From Bog-366 sp963722555 (GTDB lineage Bacteria; Acidobacteriota; Terriglobia; UBA7540): a stretch of DNA of 64,000 nucleotides. Below, piece by piece: positions 6,904 to 16,912 of this stretch (within the stretch, counting starts at the first letter, position 1; every line of letters starts with the position of its first letter). The notes beneath the pieces are model-generated. The model saw only the letters and a program-made list of their open reading frames with translations. It was not told the DNA's origin and searched no databases. The position numbers and the translations under genes are program-made. The stretch covers positions 496,001 through 560,000 of the forward strand of contig CAVRNQ010000005.1 in NCBI GenBank assembly GCA_963722555.1. The letters are read 5' to 3'.

Positions 6904-9900
6904 ATGAAGCCCCCCAGCGAATGCAAGCGATCACGAAGATTCTGGTTTTCCCTCCTCAGCGTGTTGCTCTTCGTTGCCGCCGTCGTGGTGGTCGAATCCT
7001 TTCCGACCACGACGGGCGATGCGCCCGTGGCCACATATTCACGAGGCGTCCTACGCGTGGCCATTCCTTTCCATGCTGCTCATCCCGGCCTGGGACAATT
7101 GACTGTGGAAGTTCTGGACCCGGAGGGCAAAGTCTTGGGGCGCGCGGAACAGCGCGTCGAGGTTAAGGAGGGGAAGGGACGGTGGGAGGAAGAGATCAAG
7201 CTTGTAAGGCCCCTGCCTCTCGAGGACCTGGTGTGGCACCGCCTGCGCTACCGCTTTGATTACCACGATGGAAATGCCGAGGCGTTACAGGGCACGGAAT
7301 CCATATCGCAGATTCTCCGCACTCCGATCGTTCACATCCTGGGCCAACAATCCTATCTGACGGGCGGCCAGGCGGCCGTGCGAGTCATCGTCACGGATAC
7401 GAAGGATGAGGTCATCGCCGGCGCCGGGACGGTGCGGATCGAACTGATAACTCCCAACGAAAAGGCCCGCACGCTTTTTGCGGGCCGGCTGAATCGTCGC
7501 GGGACCACGGAGGCGCAGTTCCGGTTCCCCGCCGGCCTGGTAGGCGGTTACCAGTTGCGCTACGTTGTGGACACATCCATCGGTTCGACGGAATTCACCC
7601 AACCGGTGCGGCTGGAAGACAAGGTTTCCATTCTTGTTACCACCGAAAAACCAATCTACCAGCCGGGTCAAACCATCCACGTGCGTGCACTGGCGCTGGA
7701 CCGCTCCAACCATGAGGCGGCCGGCAACCGCCCGCTGACCTTTGAGGTGGAAGACTCGCGCGGGAACAAGGTTTTCAAAAAGTCCACCCAGACCGACGAG
7801 TTCGGAATTGCCTCGGCGGAATTCGGCCTCGCTACGGAGGTGAACCTGGGCACTTACCACCTGCGCGCCCTGCTGGGTGAGGCTGGCGCCGCCCCCACGA
7901 ACCAGGCGGAGATCGCGCTGAATGTGGAAAGATACGTTCTGCCGAAATTCAAAGTCGCTATCGATTTTGCGGGAAAGGACAACCAGACCAAGCGCGGTTA
8001 TCGGCCCGGCGACCACGTGACGGGCACAGTTCGCGCCAACTACTTCTTTGGAAAAGCGGTGGAGGACGGTGAGATTACGGTCAAGGCATCGAGCCTGGAT
8101 GTCTCCGAGTTTGAGGTGGGGTCCCAACAGGGCAAGACCGGCCCCGATGGGGCGTACGCTTTTGACCTCCAGTTGCCCGCCTACTTCGCCGGGCGCCCGC
8201 TCAGCCAGGGCGCGGCGCGCGTGCTGATTGAGGCCACGGTGAAGGACTCCTCCGGCCACGCCGAAACTCGCGGCGAGCCGATCACGGTCAGCACATCGCC
8301 TCTGCTCATCACCGCGGTTCCCGAGGGCGGCACGCTGGTCCCCAACCTGGAGAACCAGGTTTTCGTCCTCACCTCTTATCCTGACGGATCGCCGGCCAAG
8401 ACGGACGTGAGCGTCCATGCCCGAAAGAATCCTGACCAGCAGGTGGCCACCGATGACGGCGGGGTTGCCGTTGTCCGCATCAAGGCCGGCGCGGGAACCG
8501 AGACGCTGCAAATTGAAGCTCGCGACCAGGAAGGAAACCACGCCTCGGGGACGGTCGAACTTCAGGCTCGCGAGGGCTTGGACCAAATTCTCTTGCGGAC
8601 GGAGCGCGCCGTCTATCGTACCGGAGAACGCATCAAACTGCGGGTTTTTTCCACGCGCCAGCGGGGCGCCGCGTACGTGGATATCGTCAAGGAAGGACAG
8701 ACCGTGCTGACGCGCGACCTGGACATCGAAAACGGCCAAGCCGAACTGTCGCTCACCGCCACACCGGAAATGGCGGGGACCGTGGACTTCAACGCCTACC
8801 TCTTCAGCCGCGATGCGCGGCCGGTCGGTGACCACCGCCTGGTGTTCGTCGAGCCTGCGGACGAACTAAAGATTGAAACGGTGGCGGATGCGCCCGTCTA
8901 CAAACCCGGCGACGATGCGCACATCCGATTCCGTGTGACCAACGCACGAGGCGAGGGCGTGCGCGCCGCGCTGGGCCTGCAGGTGGTGGACGAGGCGGTC
9001 TTCGCGCTGGCGGAAAAGCAGCCGGGCTTTGCCAAAGTTTTCTTCTATCTCGAACAAGAAGTGCTGAAGCCCCGGTACGAGATTCATTCCCTGGGCATGC
9101 CGGATATCGTCGAGCCGGTTGAGAAGCCGCAAGTGGAGCAGCGCGACCGTGCCGCGCGCGCGTTGTTTTCGGCCACGGAAATGGTGAGTGCCAACAATTT
9201 CGAGACGGAATTCGGTCGCACCGTGCCCTCGACGAAATACGCCGAGTATGCCCAGCGCTACCAGAAGCAGTTCCTGGGGGGGGTGCGCGGGCTGGCTGAG
9301 AAACTCAGCCGTGCCTATGCACAGGACCCTGGAGCCGCAGACGTGGTGCGAATTGCGAAGCAAATGGGGCGCGCCGGCGAACCGGAACTGCGCGATGCCT
9401 GGGGCGTCAGCCTGCGGGTCGAACCCGCGGATTGGGATTCCCGGAAAATGTACTACCGGGTGCGGAGTGCGGGCCCTGACCGGCAATTTGACACCGGCGA
9501 TGACCTGGAGACGTATCTCGAAGTTCGCCGCGCCAAGATCGTGGGACGTCCCAGTTCGGGCCCCAGCACGTTGGACGTCAACATCGAACCTGACCGCGGA
9601 CCCTTCGGCGCCCGCGGTGAGATTGTGGGAACGATTGTTGACCAGTGGGGAGGCGCCCAGGAAGGGGCCACCGTCCGCGTACGTAATCTCTCCACAGGGG
9701 GGACGAGGACGGCGCGGGCGGATGCCCGGGGTAATTTCGGACTGCGGGCGCTGGAGGCAGGCGATTACGAGGTTGTGGTTTCCGCTGAGTCGGAGAGCAT
9801 CACGAAGACGAAACTCACGCTCCGGCCGCGCGACCGTGCCGTCCTCGCTGTTCTTCTGAGGCGCAAAAGCGCGGACACCGTGGTGGCGGTCAACGAAGCG

Positions 9901-12441
9901 GTGGGGCGCCGGATCATGTTTAAGGCCGGGGTTGCGGGTGGAGTCGGCATGGGGAGGGGAGCTGCCTTCGGCGCCTTCGAAGAGGACCGCCTCGACATGC
10001 TCAAAGAGACGCGTGCGCGGAATGTCCCGCTCGACGCCGAGGGGGGGCGAGTTGTGGCCGCGCCGGCGCCCGTCAACAGTGCGACCCTCGTCAAAGACGC
10101 GTCCGCTGCTTCCGCCCCGCGCGTGCGCTCGTACTTCCCGGAGGCGCTCTACATCAATCCTGAAATCATCACCGACCGCGACGGTCGCGCCAGCATTGTG
10201 ATTCCGCTGGCGGATTCCATCACCACCTGGCGGATGGCGATGCTGGCTTCGACGCCACGCGGCGCCCTGGGCAGCGCCACCTCGAGTCTGAAAGTCTTCC
10301 AGGATTTCTTTGTGGATCTCGATCTGCCCGTTACGCTCACGCAGGGGGACCGGGTTTCGATCCCCGTGGCCGTTTACAACTACTCCGGCGCGCGCGGAGA
10401 CGTCAGCCTGCAACTGCAGCCGGAGGGCTGGTACTCCCTGGTAAGTGATGTTGCGGAGAAAACCGTGGCGGTGGATTCCAACCGCGTGGGTGGCTCGCAG
10501 TTCACCTTGGAAGCAAAACGCATCGGAAAATTCAAACTCACGCTCTCGGCCCGCATGAGCGGCGCGGCCAGCCGCGCGGATATCGTGGTGCGGGAAATCG
10601 AAGTCATTCCCAATGGCCGCGAGCAAAACCTGGTTTTCAACGGGCGACTGGAAACTGCCGTGCAGCATGAGTTGAATTTCCCCGCCGGGTCCATCCCCGA
10701 CGCCAGCGCGATCTTCGTCCGCCTCTACCCCGGCCCCCTGAGCCAGGTCATCGAAGGCATGGACAGCATCCTGCGCATGCCGGGCGGCTGCTTTGAGCAG
10801 ACTTCCTCCAGCACTTACCCCAACGTTCTGGCTCTGGACTACATGAAGCGCACCAAGAAGCTGACTCCGGAAGTGCATGCCAAAGCGGAGGGATACATCG
10901 CCAACGGCTATCAACGGCTGCTGACGTTTGAAGTCCTCGGCGGAGGATTTTCCTGGTTCGGCAACGCGCCCGCCAACAAGATCCTGACGGCCTACGGCCT
11001 GATGGAGTTCTCCGACATGTCGAAGGTTTCGGACGTTGACCCGAACCTGATCCTGCGCACCCAGCAGTGGCTGGCGGGGCAGCAACAGGCCGACGGCAGT
11101 TGGAAGCCTGACACCTCCTTCATCAACGAGGGCGCCACCAACCGCTACAACTCGGATGTGCTGCGCATCACCGCTTACCTCGCCTGGTCGCTCGAGAACA
11201 CCGGCTACCAGGGACCGGCGGTGGACAAGGCGAAGCAGTTTATCGAAACACACCTGAACGCGAAGCTGGACGCCTACACGCTGGCGGTCCTGGCGAACTT
11301 CGCCACGGACTACGGAAAGGACCGCGACTTCACCCGCCAGGCGATGCAAATGCTGCTGGACGCGCACACGGAGAAGGACGCGCTGGCGTGGTGGAACGCG
11401 GAAGAAACCGCCGTCTATGCCACCGGCGAGAGCGCCAGCGTGGAGACGACGGGCTTGGCCGTGCAGGCGCTGCTCAAGTGGGGCCAGGCGCCGGCTACGG
11501 CGCGCAAAGCGCTTGCTTACATCGCCTCCAAGAAAGATGCCTCCGGAACCTGGGGCACAACGCAGGCCACGATCATGGCGTTGCGGGCCTTGCTGCTCGC
11601 CACCGAAAAAGGAGCAGCCGACGTCCGCGGCACGCTGGAGGTTTTGCTCAACGGCAAGCCGGTCGAAAAACTCGTGCTGACGCCGGAGAATAACGATCTG
11701 CTGCATCAGTTCGTTTTCAAGGGGATCGATTCCCAGGGCGCCCACCGCGTGGAAATCCGCTGGGAGGGGAAAGGCGGCCTGGCCTACCAGGTGGTGGGGC
11801 GCTACTTCCTCCCCTGGGACGCGAAACCGGCGGATGAACCGCTTTCCATCGAGGTGGCTTACGACCGCACGCGCCTTGCGCAGGACGACATCGCCACGGC
11901 CACCGCAACGATCAAAAACAACCTGACCCAGACGGCCAACATGGTGATGGTCGATTTGGGCATTCCTCCCGGCTTCGACCTGCTCAGCGAGGACTTGCAG
12001 GCCTACCAGGAGAAGAGCGCGGGACTGAAGAGCGGCCGGCTGGAGAAATTCAGCCTGACCGCGACCCAGGCCATCCTCTACTTTGATTCCTTCACGCCGG
12101 GTGAAACGGCCAGCCTGGAGTTCCGCTTGCGAGCCAAATACCCCATCCGCGCCCAAACCTTCCAGTCGCGCGTCTATGAATACTATGACCCGGAAGTGAA
12201 GTCAGTCGCGCGCCCAGTGCAACTGGGGGTTCGCACCCGGCGGGGAATCGAGTTCCCTTTGGAAGAAACCAACCAGGAAATCGGCGCGGAGATCGGCACC
12301 GTGCGTGACTTGGTCTCACGAAATCTGCGGCGCTTCGTGGACCGGGGCATCCTCCGCCTGGAGCGCCGGAAGGTTATCGTCCTCGACATGGGCGAGCTGG
12401 AAGCGCAGGTTTCCGGAACCAAGCGGGCTTCCGCTGGTTGA
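6904..12441 (+). CDS. Alpha-2-macroglobulin family protein with C-terminal Crp-type winged helix
   Basis: 1845 residues. The start at 6904 has AGGAG eight bases upstream and gives an N-terminal hydrophobic anchor (FWFSLLSVLLFVAAVVVV). Macroglobulin-type beta domains follow; MG2 is near 250-350 (IYQPGQTIHVRALAL). A carboxypeptidase-regulatory-like beta domain sits at about 905-965 (GEIVGTIVDQWGG), the core A2M domain at about 1075-1165, and the thioester domain carries GGCFEQ with Cys1296 and Gln1299, so the covalent trap is intact. The receptor-binding-like end is at about 1655-1775. Bacterial A2Ms are periplasmic protease traps. Residues about 1780-1845 (TNQEIGAEIGTVRDLVSRNL, then GILRLERRKVIVLD) match the DNA-binding helix-turn-helix and wing of Crp/Fnr regulators, which is not part of any A2M. 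No penicillin-binding partner gene is adjacent. Confidence 0.93.
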   Translation: MKPPSECKRSRRFWFSLLSVLLFVAAVVVVESFPTTTGDAPVATYSRGVLRVAIPFHAAHPGLGQLTVEVLDPEGKVLGRAEQRVEVKEGKGRWEEEIKLVRPLPLEDLVWHRLRYRFDYHDGNAEALQGTESISQILRTPIVHILGQQSYLTGGQAAVRVIVTDTKDEVIAGAGTVRIELITPNEKARTLFAGRLNRRGTTEAQFRFPAGLVGGYQLRYVVDTSIGSTEFTQPVRLEDKVSILVTTEKPIYQPGQTIHVRALALDRSNHEAAGNRPLTFEVEDSRGNKVFKKSTQTDEFGIASAEFGLATEVNLGTYHLRALLGEAGAAPTNQAEIALNVERYVLPKFKVAIDFAGKDNQTKRGYRPGDHVTGTVRANYFFGKAVEDGEITVKASSLDVSEFEVGSQQGKTGPDGAYAFDLQLPAYFAGRPLSQGAARVLIEATVKDSSGHAETRGEPITVSTSPLLITAVPEGGTLVPNLENQVFVLTSYPDGSPAKTDVSVHARKNPDQQVATDDGGVAVVRIKAGAGTETLQIEARDQEGNHASGTVELQAREGLDQILLRTERAVYRTGERIKLRVFSTRQRGAAYVDIVKEGQTVLTRDLDIENGQAELSLTATPEMAGTVDFNAYLFSRDARPVGDHRLVFVEPADELKIETVADAPVYKPGDDAHIRFRVTNARGEGVRAALGLQVVDEAVFALAEKQPGFAKVFFYLEQEVLKPRYEIHSLGMPDIVEPVEKPQVEQRDRAARALFSATEMVSANNFETEFGRTVPSTKYAEYAQRYQKQFLGGVRGLAEKLSRAYAQDPGAADVVRIAKQMGRAGEPELRDAWGVSLRVEPADWDSRKMYYRVRSAGPDRQFDTGDDLETYLEVRRAKIVGRPSSGPSTLDVNIEPDRGPFGARGEIVGTIVDQWGGAQEGATVRVRNLSTGGTRTARADARGNFGLRALEAGDYEVVVSAESESITKTKLTLRPRDRAVLAVLLRRKSADTVVAVNEAVGRRIMFKAGVAGGVGMGRGAAFGAFEEDRLDMLKETRARNVPLDAEGGRVVAAPAPVNSATLVKDASAASAPRVRSYFPEALYINPEIITDRDGRASIVIPLADSITTWRMAMLASTPRGALGSATSSLKVFQDFFVDLDLPVTLTQGDRVSIPVAVYNYSGARGDVSLQLQPEGWYSLVSDVAEKTVAVDSNRVGGSQFTLEAKRIGKFKLTLSARMSGAASRADIVVREIEVIPNGREQNLVFNGRLETAVQHELNFPAGSIPDASAIFVRLYPGPLSQVIEGMDSILRMPGGCFEQTSSSTYPNVLALDYMKRTKKLTPEVHAKAEGYIANGYQRLLTFEVLGGGFSWFGNAPANKILTAYGLMEFSDMSKVSDVDPNLILRTQQWLAGQQQADGSWKPDTSFINEGATNRYNSDVLRITAYLAWSLENTGYQGPAVDKAKQFIETHLNAKLDAYTLAVLANFATDYGKDRDFTRQAMQMLLDAHTEKDALAWWNAEETAVYATGESASVETTGLAVQALLKWGQAPATARKALAYIASKKDASGTWGTTQATIMALRALLLATEKGAADVRGTLEVLLNGKPVEKLVLTPENNDLLHQFVFKGIDSQGAHRVEIRWEGKGGLAYQVVGRYFLPWDAKPADEPLSIEVAYDRTRLAQDDIATATATIKNNLTQTANMVMVDLGIPPGFDLLSEDLQAYQEKSAGLKSGRLEKFSLTATQAILYFDSFTPGETASLEFRLRAKYPIRAQTFQSRVYEYYDPEVKSVARPVQLGVRTRRGIEFPLEETNQEIGAEIGTVRDLVSRNLRRFVDRGILRLERRKVIVLDMGELEAQVSGTKRASAG

Positions 12442-13264
12442 TGGGAGTGTGTAGCGCGGAGTTGTTCTTGAACTCCGCGGCTCGTATACTCGGAAACCGG
12501 CGAAGAGCCGCAGAGTTGCAAATCAACTCTGCGCTCGCCGCCTGAACCACCCGCGGGGCACGAAGGGCTCCCTTTGGCAGTGGTAGCCACGGCAAATCCG
12601 CTTTTTGGATTTGCCGTGGGTTCGTCAGGGTGGGAAATGGAAAAGCCCACGACGAGAAAAACGCTCGTCGTGGCTACCCGCTTGTGGTTCGCCAGAAAGT
12701 CATCGTTACCGATTTTGTGTAGGGGGTAGCGCTGAGGCTGGAGGATTTTTCTCGTGAGGGCCATGGCACGCGAGTTCGTCAAATCAGTTGTCGAAGGGTT
12801 TTGCGAATCTTGAGCGTGTAACCGCGTACCCCAGGTTGAGAGTAGGTTCTGCTGAGACTGGGCACACCCCGCGCCGCGGCAGGAACCAAGTTCTGCCGCT
12901 GTCCACAAACTGGACGCGCAACGGGGGCGTCCTCGGTCTCCGGCAGAACTTCAACCCTCACGGACTTCCCGGCCAGGGACTCGGCCAAGATGGTTGGAAG
13001 ATTGATTTCCTTCAGCAGGTGTTTCGCGCTCGGCAGGTTCCGGGGGGAGAGAGCAAGGTGCCGCGAGGCGCGAGTAGTGCCGCGTAATACTTCCAGGAAG
13101 ACAGGCCATGCAGGCAATCCCAAATTCGAACAAGCGCATTCCAGAAGCGGACAGTTCCTCCCCGCCGGAGCCAGCCCTAGCCTCGTATCTTCTTCCCATC
13201 AAAGGATTTATCTGTTGCCCTGAGGGAGGCCAAATTGCCTCAAGTCAGGCGGAGGACGAGATCC
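12442..13264. other. Intergenic region with hairpins
   Basis: 823 bases. A double-hairpin repeat is at 12451-12536, and two further hairpins with unrelated arms lie at about 12590-12625 (GGCAAATCC/GGATTTGCC) and 12647-12685 (CCACGACGAG/CTCGTCGTGG). From about 12700 to 13250 I see no gene and no recognisable motif. Confidence 0.45.
12451..12536. repeat. Double-hairpin repeat, GTAGCGC family, copy 2
   Basis: Nearly the same as copy 1 at 827-910: GTAGCGCGGAGTTGTTCTTG opens the first hairpin and AGCCGCAGAGTTGCAAA the second. It starts nine bases after the macroglobulin stop codon. Confidence 0.7.
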
Positions 13265-15778
13265 ATGCCAACCCTCTTGCAGGACCTTCGCTACGGTTTT
13301 CGCACGATGCTGCGTAGTCCCGGCGTGACACTCATCGCTGTGCTCTCGCTCGCGCTCGGTATCGGCGCCAATACCGCCATCTTCAGTCTTATCGATGCCG
13401 TCATGCTTAGGACGCTGCCGGTCGACAATCCCGGGCGTCTCGTATTGTTCGGAGAGGGCCGCCAGACCGGGAATGTCGGCGGTTTTCCGGACCAGAACTG
13501 GGAGCTCTTCTCTTATCCCTTTTATCGCGAGATACGGCAGAAGAACCAAGTCTTCTCCGGCGTCCTTGCGATCCAGAGCCTGCCGAGTTTCGTACACGGC
13601 ACGGTGGCGGGAAGCGCGGACATCGAGAAGCTGGAAGCGCAATTGGTTTCCGGCACCTACTTCTCCGTGCTGGGCGTCCAGCCTGTCGTGGGCCGCATCT
13701 TCTCAGATGCCGATGACCAGACGCCCGGCGGTCATCCCGTGGCGGTGGTCAGCTACTCCTGGTGGAACCGCCGCTTCGCGCGCGACCCCAGCCTGGTGGG
13801 CAAGACAGTAACCATCCTGTCAACGGTCTATACGGTGGTGGGCGTCGCTCCACCGGAGTTCTTTGGCACCGCCGTGGGACGCTCGCCGGATTTGTGGATT
13901 CCGCTGGCGATGGAGAAACAAGTTACGCCCTTCTGGAACGGGTTGGATGCCGAGTATTTCCAATCCCTTTACATCATGGGCCGCCTCAAACCCGGAGTGA
14001 GCACAGCGCAGGCAGGCACTAACGTGAACCTGCTCTTCAAGCAGGCCCTCCATGCCTACGCCGGCCCCCAGCCTTCCCAGGAGCAGCTTGCCAAGATTGA
14101 ACACGCGCATATCAATCTGACACGGGCGGCTACGGGACTCTCGCAGCTCCGCTTGCAGTTTTCCTTACCCCTGCGAATCCTGATGGCGGTCGTCGCACTG
14201 GTGCTGCTCATTGCCTGCGCCAACATCGCGAATCTGTTGCTGGCGCGCGGCACTAACCGGCACCGGGAGATCGCCCTGCGCATGGCCGTGGGCGCCGGGC
14301 GCTGGCGACTGATCCGGCAACTGCTGACGGAGAGCCTGCTGCTCTCCCTGCTGGGCGGCGCGCTGGGAATTGCCTTCGCGTCCTGGGCAAGCAGATTGCT
14401 TGTGGTGATGGTTTCCGCCGGCCCACAGCCGCTGCCGGTCGATGTGGCGCCCGACGCTCGCACCCTGGCGTTCACGCTGCTGGTCTCGCTGGCGACCGCC
14501 ATCCTATTCGGAACCATGCCCGCCCTGCGAGCCACCCGGCTCGAACTCATCCCCTCCCTGAAGGAGGGTGGGGGCCCGGCCTCCACCCAAGTGCGGAGCC
14601 CGCTCGCGAGGGTCCTGATCGTTTCGCAGGTCGCGCTCTCCCTGGTCCTGCTGGTCGGCGCCGGGCTCTTTCTTCGCAGCCTGGTGAATCTGACGAACGT
14701 CAAGACCGGATTCGACAAACCGAATGTTCTCATGTTCCAGGTCGATGAGTGGTCGAACGGCTACCAGGGGGAGCGCCTGGCGAATCTCTACAACCAGATC
14801 GAAGAGCGTGTCAGCTCGCAACCCGGGGTTCGCGCTGCTAGCTTCTCATCTTTCACCTTCAACCAAGGCTCGTCAACCAATAACATCTTCACCGAAGGGC
14901 GCCCGGACCCAGGAACCAGCCCTCCCGTCATGCACAATGTCGTCGGTCCTGGCTACTTCCGGACGCTGGGCATCCCTCTGGTCACCGGTCGCACGTTTGG
15001 CCCGCAGGACAGCGATAAGTCAACCAGGGTCGCGGTCATCAATGAGACCGCGGCGCGGCTGTTCTTTCCCGAGGGCTCAGCCGTCGGCCGCCGCTTCGGC
15101 ATGATGGGTGGCCCCGAGCATCGCCCGGACATCGAGGTGGTCGGGGTGGTGAAGGATGCCAAATATCAGAGCCTCGACGAGAAGCCGCAGCCGGCCGCAT
15201 ACTATCCTCACAGTCAGACTCCGCCCCAGCTCATTCCTTACCTCCCTTACTTCGAGGTGCGTTTCTCCGGCAACCCGGCCGCCATCATCGCCGAGGTCCG
15301 TCAAGCCATCGCGGCGGTTGACCGCAACCTGCCCGTTTCGGATGTGACGACCCTGGACGAGCAAGTCAGCCGATCGGTGTTGGATCAACGCCTGGTCGCT
15401 CAGCTTTCCAGCTTCTTCGGTCTGCTCGCGGTCTGCCTCGCCTGCATCGGCCTTTACGGGCTCATGTCCTATGCCGTCAGCCAGCGAACGCATGAAATTG
15501 GTATCCGCATGGCGTTGGGAGCAGGACGCGCGGCCGTCCTCTGGACGGTAATGCGCGAGACCCTGCTGCTCGTGGCCGTCGGCCTTGTGGTCGGAGTACC
15601 CGTGGTGCTCGCCTGCAGCCGCTTGGTCTCGAGCCTCCTGTTTGGACTCACGCCGACGGATCCCGCCACCATCCTGACGGCAACCGCACTGCTGCTGGGC
15701 GTCGCGACGCTCGCCGGCTACCTGCCGGCCCGCCGGGCCACGAAGGTTGATCCTATTGTGGCGCTGCGCTATGAGTGA
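13265..15778 (+). CDS. ADOP-type ABC transporter permease (FtsX/MacB-like)
   Basis: 837 residues. The start at 13265 has GGAGG eight bases upstream; the protein begins MPTLLQDLRYGFRTMLRSPG, the usual ADOP start after the PadR-like domain. The layout is TM1 (about 20-40, VTLIAVLSLALGIGANTAIF), a MacB-type periplasmic domain, a first FtsX block (about 300-440, VVALVLLIACANIANLLLARG), a linker helix, a second periplasmic domain and a second FtsX block (about 715-835, MALGAGRAAVLWTVMRETLL) ending VDPIVALRYE. Such duplicated permeases are typical of Acidobacteriota; their ATPase partner and substrate are usually unknown. Unlike the copy at 47409-51373 it has no adjacent padR gene. Confidence 0.9.
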   Translation: MPTLLQDLRYGFRTMLRSPGVTLIAVLSLALGIGANTAIFSLIDAVMLRTLPVDNPGRLVLFGEGRQTGNVGGFPDQNWELFSYPFYREIRQKNQVFSGVLAIQSLPSFVHGTVAGSADIEKLEAQLVSGTYFSVLGVQPVVGRIFSDADDQTPGGHPVAVVSYSWWNRRFARDPSLVGKTVTILSTVYTVVGVAPPEFFGTAVGRSPDLWIPLAMEKQVTPFWNGLDAEYFQSLYIMGRLKPGVSTAQAGTNVNLLFKQALHAYAGPQPSQEQLAKIEHAHINLTRAATGLSQLRLQFSLPLRILMAVVALVLLIACANIANLLLARGTNRHREIALRMAVGAGRWRLIRQLLTESLLLSLLGGALGIAFASWASRLLVVMVSAGPQPLPVDVAPDARTLAFTLLVSLATAILFGTMPALRATRLELIPSLKEGGGPASTQVRSPLARVLIVSQVALSLVLLVGAGLFLRSLVNLTNVKTGFDKPNVLMFQVDEWSNGYQGERLANLYNQIEERVSSQPGVRAASFSSFTFNQGSSTNNIFTEGRPDPGTSPPVMHNVVGPGYFRTLGIPLVTGRTFGPQDSDKSTRVAVINETAARLFFPEGSAVGRRFGMMGGPEHRPDIEVVGVVKDAKYQSLDEKPQPAAYYPHSQTPPQLIPYLPYFEVRFSGNPAAIIAEVRQAIAAVDRNLPVSDVTTLDEQVSRSVLDQRLVAQLSSFFGLLAVCLACIGLYGLMSYAVSQRTHEIGIRMALGAGRAAVLWTVMRETLLLVAVGLVVGVPVVLACSRLVSSLLFGLTPTDPATILTATALLLGVATLAGYLPARRATKVDPIVALRYE

Positions 15779-15952
15779 AGCTTGTCGCTAGCGCCATGGG
15801 AAGCCTCCAGAGATGCGCGGAGAAGGCGCCGTCAATGGAAGTGCTCACGAGCAGGATCATAAACCTCAACCTTGGGGTCTCCAGCCCGGGACTTCCACAG
15901 GGTGGCCCTACACACACGACGAAGAGTGTTTGCCAGAAAAACAAGCAGTTAC

Positions 15953-15991
15953 GCGGGTGGCGCATACATCGCGCGTTTTGCGATGTGTGCG
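15953..15991 (+). repeat. REP-like hairpin, copy b
   Basis: GCGGGTGGCGCATAC head followed by a stem-loop (ACATCGCG/CGATGTGT). Confidence 0.7.
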
Positions 15992-16314
15992 ATGACCGAC
16001 CGACAAGGGGCCCTCACCCCTGAACTGCCAGACCGTGGCCCCCTCTCCCCGGCTGGGGAGAGGGGGAAGGAGTTTGATAGCGAAGGGCCGCCAGTGGCCC
16101 AACCAAACATGACGTGGGGTCTTGTAAGGCCGACCGCTCCGAGCAACCGTAGCGCGCACCTGTTCTGAAAGTCCGTGAGTTTCAGTTTCAAATCCTCGCG
16201 TTCTTATCGGCTGGCCAAAGCACACCATTGGGAAAAGAAGCGAGCGGAAGCAAGCCGCGTAGTGGCGACAGAATGTGGCCCATGGGGTTAGAAGCTGTGA
16301 GAACAATAAACAAT

Positions 16315-16403
16315 CTCACGCAAAGACGCCAAGGCGCAAAGGCTCGCGAAGAACAACGGCTTTGTTTTCTTTGCGCCTTTTACGACTTTGCGCCTTTGCG
16401 TGA
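16315..16403. repeat. CACGCAAAG-type inverted repeat
   Basis: The left arm TCACGCAAAGACGCC pairs with the right arm ending GCGCCTTTGCGTGA. A diverged inverted repeat of the same design lies at 42898-42971, and both are flanked by the TTCACAGC repeat. Confidence 0.6.
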
Positions 16404-16425
16404 AATGCTTTTGCTCGTCCAGGGA

Positions 16426-16482
16426 TTATTTCACAGCATCTTGCGCCGTGGGCTACGGTCTTCCGCCCGCTTCGCGGGCTGG
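16426..16482 (+). repeat. TTCACAGC...GCCGTGGGCTAC repeat, copy 1
   Basis: The sequence reads TTCACAGCATCTTGCGCC, GTGGGCTACGG, then CCGCCCGCTTCGCGGGCTG. It matches the reverse strand of 42823-42883 along ~60 bases and 43118-43175 on the plus strand more weakly. Confidence 0.6.
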
Positions 16483-16676
16483 CGCGAACAACCGCGGGCC
16501 TGCAACACAGGCTACGTTTGCTAGCGACACCACAGCCAACTCGACCCCCCCCCCGGCCCCCTCCTGATCCAGGAGGGGAGTATTTCGGACAACTAGACGC
16601 CCTCCCCAAAAAGATTTCCTCCTGCTGCCAGGAAAAAGTCATGACGGCTTGTCTTAACTCGTATCCTGTAGGACGA

Positions 16677-16707
16677 ACCGCGGACCTTCAGAACAGGTCC
16701 GCGCTAC
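16677..16707. repeat. Half copy of the GTAGCGC double-hairpin repeat
   Basis: A single hairpin GCGGACCTTCAGAACAGGTC followed by CGCGCTAC, matching the right half of the copy at 57157-57241. Confidence 0.6.
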
Positions 16708-16736
16708 TCCGTGGAGTGTGTACCCTCGCTTTATGC

Positions 16737-16765
16737 TTGACATCGGTAATAACCGCGTGTACACT
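16737..16765 (+). promoter_or_regulatory. Possible sigma70 promoter before the second repeat-borne small ORF
   Basis: TTGACA, 17 bases, TACACT. It lies 150 bases upstream of the small ORF at 16913. The earlier copy at 2550 also has a TTGACA-type pair upstream. Confidence 0.35.
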
Positions 16766-16912
16766 AGTGACTTAGGCCAGCGCCCGCTGGCTGAGGCGAA
16801 AGGCCGCGGACTTATTCAACGGGTCGGGGTAGAACAGTGGGCAGTGGGCAGTAGGCAGTAGGCAGAACGCCGACTCCTGACTTCTGACTTCTGACTCCTG
16901 AATGCGCTGCTC

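Noticed and set aside
8866..12156. 1096-codon minus-strand open frame across the macroglobulin gene
   Set aside because: Same cause: high third-position GC keeps the antisense frame open. Its translation is rich in Arg, His and Gly with no domain pattern.
12788..13123. Open frames on both strands between the macroglobulin and permease genes
   Set aside because: No domain, signal or ribosome site; both strands look equally unprotein-like.
15953..16005. REP-like and CCCTCACCC/CTCTCCC repeats as a CRISPR array
   Set aside because: Copies are single and far apart, with no regular spacers or repeat spacing.
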